A DNA stretch of 64,000 bases from Photobacterium angustum (GCF_003026365.1 NZ_PYOM01000013.1:1-64000); one strand, 5' to 3'; shown: positions 9,331 through 18,108, counted from the stretch's first letter. Notes: a model not told the origin generated them from the letters alone. Translations and numbers: made by a program.

Positions 9331-9364
9331 AAAAATAAAGGTTAATTAAATAACCTTTATTTTT
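9331..9364 (-). terminator. Terminator after the lactonase gene
   Basis: A 14-bp perfect inverted repeat (9331-9344 with 9351-9364, 6-base loop) ends in a T-run on the minus strand. It closes the uxaB-aldose dehydrogenase-lactonase unit. Confidence 0.8.
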
Positions 9365-9369
9365 ATTAA

Positions 9370-10203
9370 TTATAAACTATAGAATAATGACGCATTTTCA
9401 TTAAATAATTTGTATTGGATGTTATGATTATTTTTATAAATAGGTTTTTCACATAACTCTATGATTTTATTTATTTTTGATGCAACTTGGCATACGGGCC
9501 AATCTGTGCCAAACATAACACGACTTGGGCCAAATATATCAATCACATACTTTATATATTCTATGAGTTCTTCTTCTTTCCAGTTATACCAGTCGGCTTC
9601 GGTAACAATGCCTGATATTTTACAGTAGACATGTGGGTAATCCTTTGCAATTTTCTTTAAATGAATAGCCCATGTATCCCATTCTTTTTTCTTTATGTTT
9701 GGTTTGGCAATATGATCAATAACCAATTTCATTTTTGGTAATTGTTCTATTAATCTTATTGTGTTTTCTAAGTGTTCACTTTTTATTAATAAGTCATAAG
9801 TGTAATTATATTCATTTAATAAACGTAAACCATTAATAAATTGCAGGTCGAGCATAAAGTCTATGTCTAGTTCATCATGTATAACATGACGAAAACCTTT
9901 TAATTTAGTAGACGCTTTATATTCTTTTAATTGATGCTCGAGATTCTTTGATTTTAAATCAATCCAGCCAACAATACCTAAAATATGTTCATTATGATCG
10001 GCTAAATCTAATAACCATTTTGTTTCCTGATCCGATTGTCGAGCTTGAACAACAACACTGCCATGAATATTATTGCCTTTCATTTCTTCTTTATAATGAC
10101 TTGGAAGAAAATCTTGTTGCAAAACTTTCATGGAATCATCAATCCAATCATACTCACTTGGGTTGTAGTGCCAATAATGTTGGTGAGCATCAATTATTTT
10201 CAT
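9370..10203 (-). CDS. COG3618 amidohydrolase, probable L-galactonolactonase/L-fuconolactonase
   Basis: 277-residue TIM-barrel amidohydrolase of the COG3618 sugar lactonase group, which opens aldonolactones to aldonic acids. The HxH pair is at residues 7-9 (IDAHQHYW), a further His is in VIDHIAKP and the barrel-end Asp is in FGTDWPV. COG3618 members act on L-fucono-, L-rhamnono- and L-galactono-lactones. The gene starts 14 bases after the aldose dehydrogenase stop, so the two form consecutive steps in one operon. The reaction expected here is L-galactonolactone to L-galactonate. The codons are AT-rich compared with the flanking housekeeping genes. Confidence 0.85.
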   Translation of the reverse strand: MKIIDAHQHYWHYNPSEYDWIDDSMKVLQQDFLPSHYKEEMKGNNIHGSVVVQARQSDQETKWLLDLADHNEHILGIVGWIDLKSKNLEHQLKEYKASTKLKGFRHVIHDELDIDFMLDLQFINGLRLLNEYNYTYDLLIKSEHLENTIRLIEQLPKMKLVIDHIAKPNIKKKEWDTWAIHLKKIAKDYPHVYCKISGIVTEADWYNWKEEELIEYIKYVIDIFGPSRVMFGTDWPVCQVASKINKIIELCEKPIYKNNHNIQYKLFNENASLFYSL

Positions 10204-10217
10204 GGATAATTTCCTTA

Positions 10218-11204
10218 TTACAAGTGAGTTAAGGTGTCAATTTCGTTCCAAAATTCCTGAGGAATAGTGGCAGTAATACCTTTTAAATTTGACTCTAAAT
10301 GATGCTCTTTCATGGCGTTAAGCATCACACTTGTAATTGCTTTATGTCTAAACGGAAATTGGATAGCTGCGGCAATTGGGTCGACATTATGTTTTTCACA
10401 TACTTGATAGATCCGTTGTACTTTTGCAATGATTTCATCAGATGCTGGTGCATAATCATAGTAAGAGCCAACCTTAGGACCAGATGCTAAAATACCTGAG
10501 TTAAATACGCCGGCAAGAATAATTGAAATATTCTTTTTGGCACATTCATCGAGAAAACCATCATCTGCGGTTTGGTTTAATAATGTATAGCGACCTGCGA
10601 GCATGAAACAATCAAAATCAGTATGCGGCATTGCTTCTTTTAGAACGTCATGTTCATTACAACCAATCCCAATTGCTGTTACTAATCCTTGGCTACGTAA
10701 CTCATCCATAGCCTTATAACCGCCATCCATTGCAATCTTGAATTGTTTATTGTGCTGATCACCATGCGTATAACTACCGATATCGTGCATTAATAAAATA
10801 TCAATTCGATTTGTACCTAAACGCTGGCAACTATCTTCAAATGAGCGCATCACGCCACTGTAGGAGTAATCATAATGACGATTAAATGGCGCTTCATTAG
10901 GGAAATCATTTGGCATTTGCACTCCTTGCTCATGGCGAGGGTGTAAAATACGACCAACTTTTGTTGATAGAATATAATCGTCACGATTATATTTATGAAG
11001 GCTTAACCCGAGACGACGCTCTGCAAGGCCCGCCCCATAGTGAGGAGCAACGTCGAAATAACGACAGCCAACATCCCAAATTTTATCTAAAGCAGCACAC
11101 GATTGGCGAGTTGATATTTCACGATATAAATTACCAAAACCACTAGCTCCAAAACCAATTTTAGTTAAATCTAAATTTGTTTTGCCCAATTTTTTTGTTT
11201 CCAT
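10218..11204 (-). CDS. Aldo/keto reductase, probable L-galactose (L-fucose) 1-dehydrogenase
   Basis: 328-residue aldo-keto reductase of the COG0667 type that includes plant L-galactose dehydrogenase and bacterial L-fucose dehydrogenase. The catalytic tetrad is visible: Asp and Tyr in FDVAPHYGAG, Lys in STKVGR and His in LLMHDIG. These enzymes oxidise C1 of an aldose to a lactone with NAD(P). ATG 11204 is preferred to the ATG at 11207 because AAGGAT then has a 5-base spacing. It lies between uxaB (11-base gap) and the lactonase. L-galactose is inferred from the downstream steps; L-fucose or D-arabinose would be alternatives for the isolated enzyme. Confidence 0.85.
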   Translation of the reverse strand: METKKLGKTNLDLTKIGFGASGFGNLYREISTRQSCAALDKIWDVGCRYFDVAPHYGAGLAERRLGLSLHKYNRDDYILSTKVGRILHPRHEQGVQMPNDFPNEAPFNRHYDYSYSGVMRSFEDSCQRLGTNRIDILLMHDIGSYTHGDQHNKQFKIAMDGGYKAMDELRSQGLVTAIGIGCNEHDVLKEAMPHTDFDCFMLAGRYTLLNQTADDGFLDECAKKNISIILAGVFNSGILASGPKVGSYYDYAPASDEIIAKVQRIYQVCEKHNVDPIAAAIQFPFRHKAITSVMLNAMKEHHLESNLKGITATIPQEFWNEIDTLTHL

Positions 11205-11218
11205 CATCTATCCTTAAA

Positions 11219-12658
11219 TTATGCGATTAATTGGTTCATAGCTTTTTTAATACCATGTTGCTTAATATTGCTTATATGGGATGAAACGGTTTCAGTAAGC
11301 TTTGGTACACTGTTTAAATCTTCTCCCCAGTGTTCAGTCATACCAAGAACATTCATTGTTAATTGTTGAATATTGGATTCATAAAGAGGTTGCCACTCTT
11401 TGAAATTATTAAGTATTTTTAAATCATCATTTAGTTCATAGGTTTCATTTTCACGAGTTCCTTGATAGAAACAAATAAGTGCAGCTAATGAAAAGGAAAT
11501 GTATGCAGGCGCTTGATGATAAGTTTTACTATATGAGATCAATTGTGGTAGAACTCGAGCCTTAAATTTGGCAAATGAGTTCAAAGAAATACTCAATAAG
11601 TTATGTTGGATGTATGGATTTTTGAAGCGGCTAATCACTGAGTTATAGAAATCAAGTAGTTCTTCTTGCGGCATTTTAATCATTGGTATGACTTCATGGC
11701 GAATAAGATTATCAACAAATGATTGAATATATTCATCTTCAATAGATTCTCTAACAGTATCGAATCCTGATAAGTACGCGACAGGAACCATTGAGGTGTG
11801 TGCACCATTTAAAATAGCAACTTTTCGCTCTTTATAGCTTTTTATATCGTCAACAACGTTAATGTTCAGTGGATATTGATTTAGCTTTAATTTATCTTTG
11901 AGCCAATCTGGCCCTTGAATAACAAATAAATAAAAATGCTCTGCTGTAACTAGGAAATTATCTTGATACCCTAAAGCTGATTCTATTTGTTGTATTTCAT
12001 CTTTAGGGTAGCCTGTTACAATTCGATCAACAAGGGTAGAGCAAAATGTATTTGCCTCATTGATCCATTTTTGGAATTGATGCCCTAAATCCCATAGGTA
12101 AATATATTGTTCAATGCATTTTTTTAACTCTTCTCCGTTATAGTCAATGAGTTCGCAAGGAAGAAATATAAGCCCTTTATTGATGTCACCATTAAATGTA
12201 GTAAAACGATGAAGAAGAAATTGTGTAAGTTTACCTGGAAAAGTTGAAGCTGGTTGGTCATGAAGTTTATCAGTATCATTAAATTTGATACCAGCTTCCG
12301 TTGTATTTGAAATAACCCATTCTAAATCTGGATTTTCTGCTTCTAGTAGATACTGGTCAAATTCTTGATAGGCTAATATTTCTTTATTAACTGATTGTAT
12401 TACTCTCGCTGTTGATTCCTTTTCTCCCTTTTCATTAATCCCTCTAATTAGAGTTGTATATAATCCATCTTGATTGTCTAGTTTTGGATGCAGGCTATTA
12501 ATTGGTCTTATTACTGTAATGCCAGTATTAAAATCTGTATGCTCATTAAGTAAATCAAACTGCCAGTCAATAAACGCTCTTAAAAAATTACCTTCACCAA
12601 ATTGTATTGCTTTTGTCGGGTAATTCTTTCGTGGGTATGACGCATTGTTTAATATCAT
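11219..12658 (-). CDS. uxaB: Tagaturonate reductase (altronate oxidoreductase)
   Basis: 479-residue member of the polyol/mannitol dehydrogenase family, matching UxaB in length and in blocks such as IQFGEGNFLRAFIDWQ, SNTTEAGI, FLPCELIDYNG and ILNGAHTSMVP. It reduces D-tagaturonate to D-altronate with NADH. In E. coli UxaB serves galacturonate breakdown, but no uronate isomerase gene (uxaC) is present here, so tagaturonate should come from L-galactonate through the dehydrogenase at 15471. It is the first gene of a three-gene minus-strand unit and is divergent from uxaA across 254 bases. It is AT-rich compared with the trp genes. Confidence 0.92.
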   Translation of the reverse strand: MILNNASYPRKNYPTKAIQFGEGNFLRAFIDWQFDLLNEHTDFNTGITVIRPINSLHPKLDNQDGLYTTLIRGINEKGEKESTARVIQSVNKEILAYQEFDQYLLEAENPDLEWVISNTTEAGIKFNDTDKLHDQPASTFPGKLTQFLLHRFTTFNGDINKGLIFLPCELIDYNGEELKKCIEQYIYLWDLGHQFQKWINEANTFCSTLVDRIVTGYPKDEIQQIESALGYQDNFLVTAEHFYLFVIQGPDWLKDKLKLNQYPLNINVVDDIKSYKERKVAILNGAHTSMVPVAYLSGFDTVRESIEDEYIQSFVDNLIRHEVIPMIKMPQEELLDFYNSVISRFKNPYIQHNLLSISLNSFAKFKARVLPQLISYSKTYHQAPAYISFSLAALICFYQGTRENETYELNDDLKILNNFKEWQPLYESNIQQLTMNVLGMTEHWGEDLNSVPKLTETVSSHISNIKQHGIKKAMNQLIA

Positions 12659-12783
12659 AAATTTACTCTTATCTTTAAATTATTATTAGCTGTCAGGCGA
12701 GGTAAACTATGTGATGAATATACCCATGAAAAATTGCCTTTTTATCTGTATGGTTATTTAATGTGTTAGTATTCATTTTTTTC

Positions 12784-12793
12784 GGTTTTTTAT
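12784..12793 (+). promoter_or_regulatory. Candidate operator motif, copy 2 (GGTTTTTTAT)
   Basis: Second exact copy of the 10-base motif, in the divergent region between uxaB and uxaA (12659-12912). The region should hold promoters for both directions; no classical UxuR/ExuR palindrome was obvious by eye. Confidence 0.25.
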
Positions 12794-12912
12794 CGGTATT
12801 TAATGTAAGGAACAAAGTAATATCGATGATAATTACAATAAGTATTGATCTATATAAGAAGCATAAATAAGATATGATTGTCAGGTGGGGGCTTTAATAA
12901 GAGGCCATTACA

Positions 12913-14400
12913 GTGAATACAGTCTACAAAATTAGTGATAAAGACAATGTTGTTATTGCATTAAAGAACTTTAAATGTGGTGAATTTTTTACTATTGGAA
13001 ATAATAGTATTGAAATAAAAGAGCCTATTGATAAAGGCAATAAAATTGCATTAACTGATATTAAAAATAGTGAATTAATTATAAAATATGGATTTTCAAT
13101 AGGTCATGCTATTGAAGATATAAAGCAAGGTTTTTTAGTTCACACCCACAATATAAAAACGAATTTATCTGATACGATTGATTATACATATACACCTAAA
13201 ATAGAGAAAGAACGTGTTTCTCTTTCTGAAAGAGAAATTAATGTTTATCAAAGAAGTAATGGTGATGTAGCAATAAGAAATGAAATATGGGTAATACCAA
13301 CGGTTGGTTGTGTAAACGGTATTTCAGAGCAGATTGTTAATGAATTTCAAAAGAGACATACACTAGATGATATTGATGGTGTTTTTGTTTTCAAGCATCA
13401 ATTTGGTTGCTCTCAACTTGGTGGCGATCATGAAAATACTAAACTGATTTTAGGCGATCTCGTTAAACATCCAAATGCTGGTGGGTGTTTAGTGGTTGGG
13501 TTAGGCTGTGAAAATAATCAAATTTCTGCATTCAAAGAAAGTTTAAATGATTATGATGAAAACAGAGTCATGTTTATGAACTCTCAAGATGTAGAAGATG
13601 AGATAGAAAACGGTGTTGAAAAATTAGAAATTATTTATCAATTAGTTAGAGCTGATAAAAGACAGAAGTTGCCAATCGGCAAGTTAAAAATTGGTTTAGA
13701 ATGTGGTGGTTCAGATGGTTTTTCTGGTTTAACTGCGAATCCATTACTCGGTAAGTTTTCTGACTACATCATTAACTATGGTGGTACATCTGTTTTGACT
13801 GAAGTACCTGAAATGTTTGGCGCTGAGCATCTTTTATTCGAACGATGTAACGATAAGAAGACGTTTGATAAAGCAGTGAATATGGTGAATGATTTTAAAC
13901 AGTATTTTATCGATCATAATCAGCCAATCTATGAAAACCCATCTCCTGGTAATAAAAAGGGTGGGATCTCAACACTAGAAGATAAATCACTGGGTTGTAC
14001 TCAAAAATCAGGTTCATCGAGTGTTATTGATGTTTTAATGTATGGCGAAAAAATAAAGCAAAACGGTTTATTGTTATTAAATGCACCAGGTAATGATCCT
14101 ATTGCAACAACAGCTTTATGTGCGAGTGGGTGCCATATTGTGTTATTTACAACAGGTAGAGGGACACCTTATGGTGGGGTTGTACCTACAATAAAAGTGT
14201 CTTCGAATAATACATTAGCCGAGAAGAAGAAAAATTGGATTGATTTTAATGCTGGCAAACTTTTGACAGGTACTTCTATGGAGGATTTGTTAGAAGAATT
14301 TGTTGATCGTATTGTCGCTATTGCTAATGGTGAATTGACCTGTAATGAAAAAAACAATATGCGTGAAATTGCTATTTTTAAATCAGGTGTAACACTTTAA
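12913..14400 (+). CDS. uxaA: Altronate dehydratase
   Basis: 495-residue UxaA, with the N-terminal SAF domain (about residues 1-90) and the C-terminal dehydratase domain holding HQFGCSQLGGDH, LGLGCENNQ-like and LECGGSDGFSG blocks. It removes water from D-altronate to give 2-keto-3-deoxy-D-gluconate and depends on iron. Similarity to E. coli UxaA runs the full length to the final FKSGVTL. The start is GTG, with GAGG 8 bases upstream. It is transcribed alone, divergent from uxaB and convergent with the GntR gene. Confidence 0.95.
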   Translation: MNTVYKISDKDNVVIALKNFKCGEFFTIGNNSIEIKEPIDKGNKIALTDIKNSELIIKYGFSIGHAIEDIKQGFLVHTHNIKTNLSDTIDYTYTPKIEKERVSLSEREINVYQRSNGDVAIRNEIWVIPTVGCVNGISEQIVNEFQKRHTLDDIDGVFVFKHQFGCSQLGGDHENTKLILGDLVKHPNAGGCLVVGLGCENNQISAFKESLNDYDENRVMFMNSQDVEDEIENGVEKLEIIYQLVRADKRQKLPIGKLKIGLECGGSDGFSGLTANPLLGKFSDYIINYGGTSVLTEVPEMFGAEHLLFERCNDKKTFDKAVNMVNDFKQYFIDHNQPIYENPSPGNKKGGISTLEDKSLGCTQKSGSSSVIDVLMYGEKIKQNGLLLLNAPGNDPIATTALCASGCHIVLFTTGRGTPYGGVVPTIKVSSNNTLAEKKKNWIDFNAGKLLTGTSMEDLLEEFVDRIVAIANGELTCNEKNNMREIAIFKSGVTL

Positions 14401-14406
14401 ATAACG

Positions 14407-14434
14407 AGCAGCACCAAATGGTGCTGCTTTTTTA
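14407..14434 (+). terminator. Terminator after uxaA
   Basis: AGCAGCACCA pairs with TGGTGCTGCT, followed by a T-run that touches the stop codon of the convergent regulator gene. Confidence 0.85.
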
Positions 14435-15334
14435 TTGTTCAATTAGATTATTCTCAAAAGACTTTTTAGCTGTCTTTAAGTGAAGTTCTAATTCATCTTT
14501 TGCTTCTAAGTAATTACCAGATAACATTTTACACAATATCGATATATGTTCCGAAATAGCTATTTGATTTCTATTTCTTAAGTCGTGGTCATCCCATTGA
14601 TACTGCAAATGAAATATCATGGATATAGTTTCAAAATACTCATCCATAAAAACATTATCGCTGGCAGATAGAATAAGTTTATGAAATTCCCTATCTATAT
14701 TTGAAAACTCTCTATAGTCATTTATTATTTTTTTATCAAAGTTTTTATGTTGCTCTAATAAGTACTTTGCTTGTGTCCAGCGAATATCATTTTTAGGAAG
14801 TTGCATGAAACTTTTTATTGAATGGTTCTCAATTAACAATCTTAAATCATATAATTTGTTTACATAATTAACATCAATTGGAGTCATTTCCCATAGCCCA
14901 TGCTCTTGAAGTTTTAGTATCTTAAATCGAGAAAGGATAACTAATTGTTCATGAACTTCTTTGACACTTATTCCAATTTCAGAGGCAAGTTCTCTTTCGG
15001 TGAAAAGGTCACCTGGTTGTATTTTTTTACTATTAACAGCATAATTAAGATATTTTTCAACAAGCTCTTTGGGTTGTTTTATTCTTGTTTTTTTTACTTT
15101 CTTATATTTATCATTACTATCCGGTATTCTTGATAAAACAATGCCATCGTTGGTTTCTATAAGTAATTTTTTGTCTATAAATTCATTTATTATATTTCTA
15201 ATTGTCGTTCTACTTACACTATAAAGATCTGCAAGAATTGTTTGTGATGGTAATGGGGACTCGATATTTCCCTGACTTAAATCATCTATTATTTGATTAG
15301 CTATGAGTTTTCGCAAATTTTTACTTCGTGACAT
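14432..15334 (-). CDS. GntR-family regulator with two winged-helix domains and an FCD sensor domain
   Basis: 300 residues, about 60 longer than ordinary FadR-subfamily regulators. Residues 5-70 form one GntR-type winged helix (PSQTILADLYSVSRTTIRNI helix-turn-helix), residues 88-150 form a second (ERELASEIGISVKEVHEQL), and 157-297 form an FCD ligand domain with the metal-site residues of UxuR/VanR types (Asp and His of IDREFH, later His in SEHISI and LELHL). AGGAGG lies 7 bases before the ATG. It is divergent from lgoD-kdgK-eda across 136 bases and is the only regulator in the cluster, so it is the likely local controller, perhaps sensing a pathway acid. Confidence 0.85.
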   Translation of the reverse strand: MSRSKNLRKLIANQIIDDLSQGNIESPLPSQTILADLYSVSRTTIRNIINEFIDKKLLIETNDGIVLSRIPDSNDKYKKVKKTRIKQPKELVEKYLNYAVNSKKIQPGDLFTERELASEIGISVKEVHEQLVILSRFKILKLQEHGLWEMTPIDVNYVNKLYDLRLLIENHSIKSFMQLPKNDIRWTQAKYLLEQHKNFDKKIINDYREFSNIDREFHKLILSASDNVFMDEYFETISMIFHLQYQWDDHDLRNRNQIAISEHISILCKMLSGNYLEAKDELELHLKTAKKSFENNLIEQ

Positions 15335-15354
15335 GCTTTATCCTCCTGCTATAT

Positions 15355-15364
15355 ATAAAAAACC
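15355..15364 (-). promoter_or_regulatory. Candidate operator motif, copy 3 (GGTTTTTTAT)
   Basis: Third exact copy of the 10-base motif, on the minus strand just upstream of the regulator's ribosome-binding site and within the region divergent with lgoD. It suits autoregulation but is unproven. Confidence 0.25.
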
Positions 15365-15470
15365 ATTTAACGACTAAAAAAAAGGATTACAGTCACACTA
15401 ATTATTTATTTTAAAAATATGTGAAGTGTAAAGGTCGATAATGTTCTCAATTTAATGAGGAGCACCTGTT

Positions 15471-16478
15471 ATGAAAACTTTAGTTGTTGAAAAACCATAT
15501 ACCTTTAAATATGAAGAAACTAATATTCAAAAGCCGAGGTTAAATACTGTTACCTTGCGTGTGTTAGCAGTCGGTATTTGTGGTACAGACATTCATGCTT
15601 ATACAGGGAATCAGCCTTTTTTTACATATCCTAGAGTTTTAGGTCACGAAGTTTGTGGTGAAATTACTGAAGTAGGTGAAAATGTAACACAATGGAAGCA
15701 AGGTGACCGTGTTGCCTTAATTCCATATGTATCATGTCAAGTTTGTCCATCCTGCCAAAGTGGCCGTCCTAATTGTTGTGAAAATATTTCGGTTATCGGC
15801 GTTCATGAAAATGGTGGTTTTTGTGAGTATTTAAATGTCCCAGCATCGCAATTACTTTCAGTCTCTGATGTTGAACCATCTACAGCAGCCCTCATAGAAC
15901 CATTTGCGATCAGTGCCCATGCTGTCAGACGTGCAAATGTGCAAAAAGGTCAAGACATCCTTGTGGTTGGGGCTGGGCCAATTGGACTTGGGGCTGCAGC
16001 TATTGCCAAAAGTGATGGTGCAAATGTTATCGTCGCTGATACTTCTGAAGAACGTCGTAAGCACATTGAAAAGGTTGTCGGCGTAAAAGCTATTACACCT
16101 GATGAAGAGGCGGTTAGAGAGTGTTTTTCAGGTGCTCTGGCACTGACTGTCATTGATGCTACTGGTAATGCTAATGCGATGAATAACGCTGTAAACCTGA
16201 TTCGTAATGGCGGCACGATTGTGTATGTTGGTTTGCATAAAGGTAACTTAGAAATTAGTGATCCAGACTTCCATAAAAAAGAGACCACATTAATGGGAAG
16301 TCGTAACGCGACACTTGAAGATTTTGAAAAAGTGGCCCGTTTAATGGCGAGTAAAGACATCTCAGCAGAAATGATGTTGACTCATAGTTTTATGTTTTCT
16401 GAGTTGGCTGAAATTTATCAAGAGCAAGTTATTGATAACAAGCAATTATTGAAAGCTGTTATTTTAATGTCAGAGTAA
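15471..16478 (+). CDS. lgoD: Zinc-dependent L-galactonate 5-dehydrogenase
   Basis: 335-residue medium-chain zinc alcohol dehydrogenase resembling E. coli LgoD (YjjN), which oxidises L-galactonate at C5 to D-tagaturonate with NAD. Catalytic zinc ligands Cys37 and His59-Glu60 are visible, the structural zinc Cys set is at 89, 92, 95 and 103, and the Rossmann motif is VVGAGPIGLGAA. GAGGAG is 8 bases before the ATG. It is the first gene of lgoD-kdgK-eda. This step links the lactonase product to UxaB and is the reason the cluster reads as an L-galactose route. Related sorbitol or L-idonate dehydrogenase activity cannot be excluded from sequence. Confidence 0.8.
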   Translation: MKTLVVEKPYTFKYEETNIQKPRLNTVTLRVLAVGICGTDIHAYTGNQPFFTYPRVLGHEVCGEITEVGENVTQWKQGDRVALIPYVSCQVCPSCQSGRPNCCENISVIGVHENGGFCEYLNVPASQLLSVSDVEPSTAALIEPFAISAHAVRRANVQKGQDILVVGAGPIGLGAAAIAKSDGANVIVADTSEERRKHIEKVVGVKAITPDEEAVRECFSGALALTVIDATGNANAMNNAVNLIRNGGTIVYVGLHKGNLEISDPDFHKKETTLMGSRNATLEDFEKVARLMASKDISAEMMLTHSFMFSELAEIYQEQVIDNKQLLKAVILMSE

Positions 16479-16493
16479 TTCGAGGTAATGATA

Positions 16494-17426
16494 ATGGCAG
16501 ATATCACCATTAGCGTTATTGGAGAATGTATGGTTGAGCTACAAAAGTCGGGGGAGTTATATAACCCTAACTTTGGTGGCGATACCTTAAATACAGCCTT
16601 GTATCTCGCTCGTTTAGTTAATGGAAAAAATATCAGTATTAATTATGTTACTGGTATTGGTGAAGATATTTTTAGTCAGAAAATGGTGAGAGCTTGGCAA
16701 GCTGAAAACATTAACACTGATTTAGTTCATACCTCAGCAACTAAAAATGCTGGTTTATATGTAATTGATACTGATTCTGATGGCGAGCGTAGTTTCCATT
16801 ATTGGCGAAGTGATTCTGCCGCACGATATTGGTTACTCGATGTCAGTGTGCCAGATTTAGTCAGTAAGCTCAGTCAAAGCCAGTGGATTTATTTAAGTGG
16901 TATCAGCTTAGCAATATTGCCGAAACAAGCGCTTGAAATCTTGTTTGATGTTTTACATCAATGCCATCGACAAGGCACTAAGATTGCTTTTGATAACAAC
17001 TATCGAGCAAATCTGTGGTCTTCGAGAGAGGAAGCTCAGTCTGCTTATCGCCGTATATTAAAGATGACAGATCTTGCTTTTTTAACTTTCGATGATGAGC
17101 AAGCATTGTTTGGTGATGCAAGTGAATCACAATCAATAGAACGCGCGCAAGTAATGGGAATTGATGAAATCGTTATAAAGCGAGGCAGTAACGCTTGTTT
17201 TGTTGTTAAAGATGACCAACTTCATGAGGTACCTGCTAGACATATATCAAATATTATCGATACAACTGCCGCTGGTGACTCGTTTAGTGCGGGTTATATG
17301 GCAAGTCGATTTATAGAATGTGATGTACTAAAAGCTGCTGCAATGGGGCACTTACTCGCAGGCACTGTTATTCAATACCCTGGTGCCATCATTCCGTTAG
17401 ATGTAATGCCACAACTTAATAATTAG
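16494..17426 (+). CDS. kdgK: 2-keto-3-deoxygluconate kinase
   Basis: 310-residue PfkB-family kinase very close to E. coli KdgK (GECMVEL start, GGDTLNTALYLAR, LSGISLAIL, FDNNYRANLW, DTTAAGDSFSAGY with the catalytic Asp). It phosphorylates KDG to KDPG with ATP. The ATG at 16494 is preferred over that at 16488 because GAGG (16482-16485) is then 8 bases away rather than 2. It begins 15 bases after lgoD and ends 8 bases before eda, so the three are one operon. Confidence 0.95.
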   Translation: MADITISVIGECMVELQKSGELYNPNFGGDTLNTALYLARLVNGKNISINYVTGIGEDIFSQKMVRAWQAENINTDLVHTSATKNAGLYVIDTDSDGERSFHYWRSDSAARYWLLDVSVPDLVSKLSQSQWIYLSGISLAILPKQALEILFDVLHQCHRQGTKIAFDNNYRANLWSSREEAQSAYRRILKMTDLAFLTFDDEQALFGDASESQSIERAQVMGIDEIVIKRGSNACFVVKDDQLHEVPARHISNIIDTTAAGDSFSAGYMASRFIECDVLKAAAMGHLLAGTVIQYPGAIIPLDVMPQLNN

Positions 17427-17434
17427 GAACAAAT

Positions 17435-18067
17435 ATGAATTTACTTGAAAAACTACAAACGATGAAAGTTGTGCCTGTTATTGCAATGGAAAATGCAAGT
17501 AATGCAGAAAAGCTTGCAAAAGTTTTGGTAGATAACGGCCTCCCATGTGCTGAGGTTACCTTTCGAACACCCGCCGCAAAAGAAGCAATTATTAATATGC
17601 GTAAGGCATATCCAGATATGTTATTGGGCGCGGGAACAGTGTTAACAACAAAACATGTCGATGATGCGATTGAAGCTGGCGTAGATTTTATCGTTAGCCC
17701 TGGATTCAATCCAAATATTGTTAAATACAGTCAACAACGCAAGGTTAAAATCATTCCTGGTGTTAATAATCCAAGCTTGGTGGAACAAGCTTTGGAGATG
17801 GGAATTGAGACACTAAAGTTCTTTCCTGCGGAGCCATCTGGTGGTGTTGCGATGCTAAAATCGCTAAGCGCAGTATATCCAGTTAACTTCATGCCGACTG
17901 GTGGCGTTAATGAGGCTAATATAAATAATTATCTTACATTACCTTCGGTACTTGCTTGTGGTGGTACTTGGATGGTTCCTAATGCTTTGATTGAAAATGA
18001 GCAGTGGGAAGATATAGCCGTTTTAGTAAAGACTGTTGTAGAACAACTTCGTAAAACAGTTGTTTAA
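17435..18067 (+). CDS. eda: KDPG/KHG aldolase
   Basis: 210-residue trimeric class I aldolase that splits 2-keto-3-deoxy-6-phosphogluconate into pyruvate and glyceraldehyde 3-phosphate. Seen are Glu40 and Arg44 in EVTFRTPAA, the Schiff-base lysine Lys128 in LKFFPAE, and the phosphate site PTGGV. It is the last gene of lgoD-kdgK-eda and the final step of the cluster's pathway. A second, housekeeping eda elsewhere is likely but lies outside the window. Confidence 0.95.
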   Translation: MNLLEKLQTMKVVPVIAMENASNAEKLAKVLVDNGLPCAEVTFRTPAAKEAIINMRKAYPDMLLGAGTVLTTKHVDDAIEAGVDFIVSPGFNPNIVKYSQQRKVKIIPGVNNPSLVEQALEMGIETLKFFPAEPSGGVAMLKSLSAVYPVNFMPTGGVNEANINNYLTLPSVLACGGTWMVPNALIENEQWEDIAVLVKTVVEQLRKTVV

Positions 18068-18074
18068 CAATGAA

Positions 18075-18108
18075 AAAGTCAGGTTCATTGAACCTGACTT
18101 TGCTTATT
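18075..18108. terminator. Terminator at the right edge of the sugar cluster (eda/yciA)
   Basis: A 12-bp perfect inverted repeat (18075-18086 with 18090-18101, 3-base loop) lies between the convergent eda and yciA genes. T-richness is modest on the right and good on the left for the minus strand. Confidence 0.7.

Noticed and set aside
11219..14400. Reading uxaB-uxaA as a galacturonate (pectin) pathway
   Set aside because: No uronate isomerase (uxaC) or uronate transporter is present; tagaturonate is better explained by the LgoD homologue.
7527..18067. Reading the sugar cluster as an L-fucose pathway
   Set aside because: Importer, mutarotase, dehydrogenase and lactonase would fit, but fuconate dehydratase and later fucose enzymes are absent, and UxaB-UxaA-KdgK need a C6 oxygen that fucose lacks.
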